64,000 nt of DNA from positions 124,001 to 188,000 of the forward strand of contig CALNYW010000001.1 of NCBI GenBank assembly GCA_942490985.1, in the 5' to 3' direction. Of this stretch, positions 63,893 to 64,000 are shown piece after piece. The first letter of the stretch is position 1, and each line of letters starts with the position of its first letter. This DNA is from Thiosocius sp942490985 (GTDB lineage: Bacteria; Pseudomonadota; Gammaproteobacteria; Chromatiales; Chromatiaceae). The notes beneath the pieces were generated by a model that was given only the letters and a program-made list of their open reading frames with translations, was not told the origin of the DNA and made no database searches. Made by a program: the position numbers and the translations under genes.

Positions 63893-64000
63893 TCTTCTCG
63901 GTTTCCAAGTAGGGCCGAATGCGAAACGCGAAGGCCAAAGCCGGTATGATAACCAATCCTTCGCCCGCATTGATCTGCTACGTCTGGGGATACTCCTTGC

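Noticed and set aside
1..64000. CRISPR arrays, tRNA or rRNA genes, insertion sequences or prophage genes
   Set aside because: No repeat-spacer pattern, tRNA-like T-arm, transposase or phage protein was recognised while reading both strands; this was by eye, so a short tRNA could be missed.

Overview
The window is GC-rich chromosomal DNA from a gammaproteobacterium. The gene order map/glnD divergent from rpsB-tsf-pyrH-frr-uppS-cdsA-dxr-rseP-bamA-skp-lpxD-fabZ-lpxA-lpxB-rnhB-dnaE-accA-tilS is the classic gammaproteobacterial core block, with uppS-cdsA ahead of dxr as in Pseudomonas-like lineages. A group 3b [NiFe]-hydrogenase, a diheme cytochrome c fused to DUF302 and a cupredoxin suggest a redox-versatile, possibly sulfur-oxidising (Chromatiales-like) organism. 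That placement is inference, because no rRNA or lineage marker was compared.

Layout. 1-3.0 kb: the 5' part of an ATP-dependent DNA ligase, a c-type heme lipoprotein (DUF3365), an LpxR-like outer-membrane protein with a disrupted frame, and a PilZ protein. 3.0-9.0 kb: a tightly packed minus-strand light/oxidative-stress operon (DCC protein, NAD(P)-binding SDR, COQ8-like UbiB kinase, photolyase, DUF2256, FeS-type cryptochrome/photolyase). It faces a plus-strand Gly/Tyr-rich cupredoxin across a region with phased repeats. 10-13.1 kb: an orphan glycosyltransferase and amidotransferase pair of the exosortase-A/EPS type. 13.2-14.4 kb: cytochrome c-DUF302. 14.5-19.0 kb: the hydrogenase operon hyhB-G-S-L plus a maturation protease. 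19.2-22.4 kb: SRP RNA, then dnaX-ybaB-recR and a HIT protein. 22.5-26.3 kb: an unknown small protein, ppk and two unknown membrane proteins. 26.3-30.1 kb: lysine/peptidoglycan precursor genes dapC, dapD, arsC-like, dapE on the minus strand. 30.1-31.9 kb: EamA transporter, VOC protein, hemG. 31.9-35.4 kb: glnD and map on the minus strand. 35.5-58.1 kb: translation, isoprenoid, envelope-biogenesis and replication genes through tilS, pqiA-like, a small monooxygenase and prfB. 58.1-63.9 kb: lysS, ppdK and, on the minus strand, ygfZ.

The core block joins translation (rpsB, tsf, frr, prfB, lysS, map, tilS), undecaprenyl and MEP-pathway lipids (uppS, dxr), phospholipid and fatty acid synthesis (cdsA, fabZ, accA), outer-membrane protein assembly (rseP, bamA, skp) and lipid A (lpxD, lpxA, lpxB).

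A recurrent oddity is single-base frame disruption. Four genes need one base added or removed to read through: the LpxR-like gene near 2316-2340, the cupredoxin near 9461, dxr in a G7 run at 41309-41315, and lpxD at 45960-45962. Two of these are normally essential, so sequencing or assembly indels are the simplest explanation. prfB, in contrast, carries a genuine programmed +1 frameshift.
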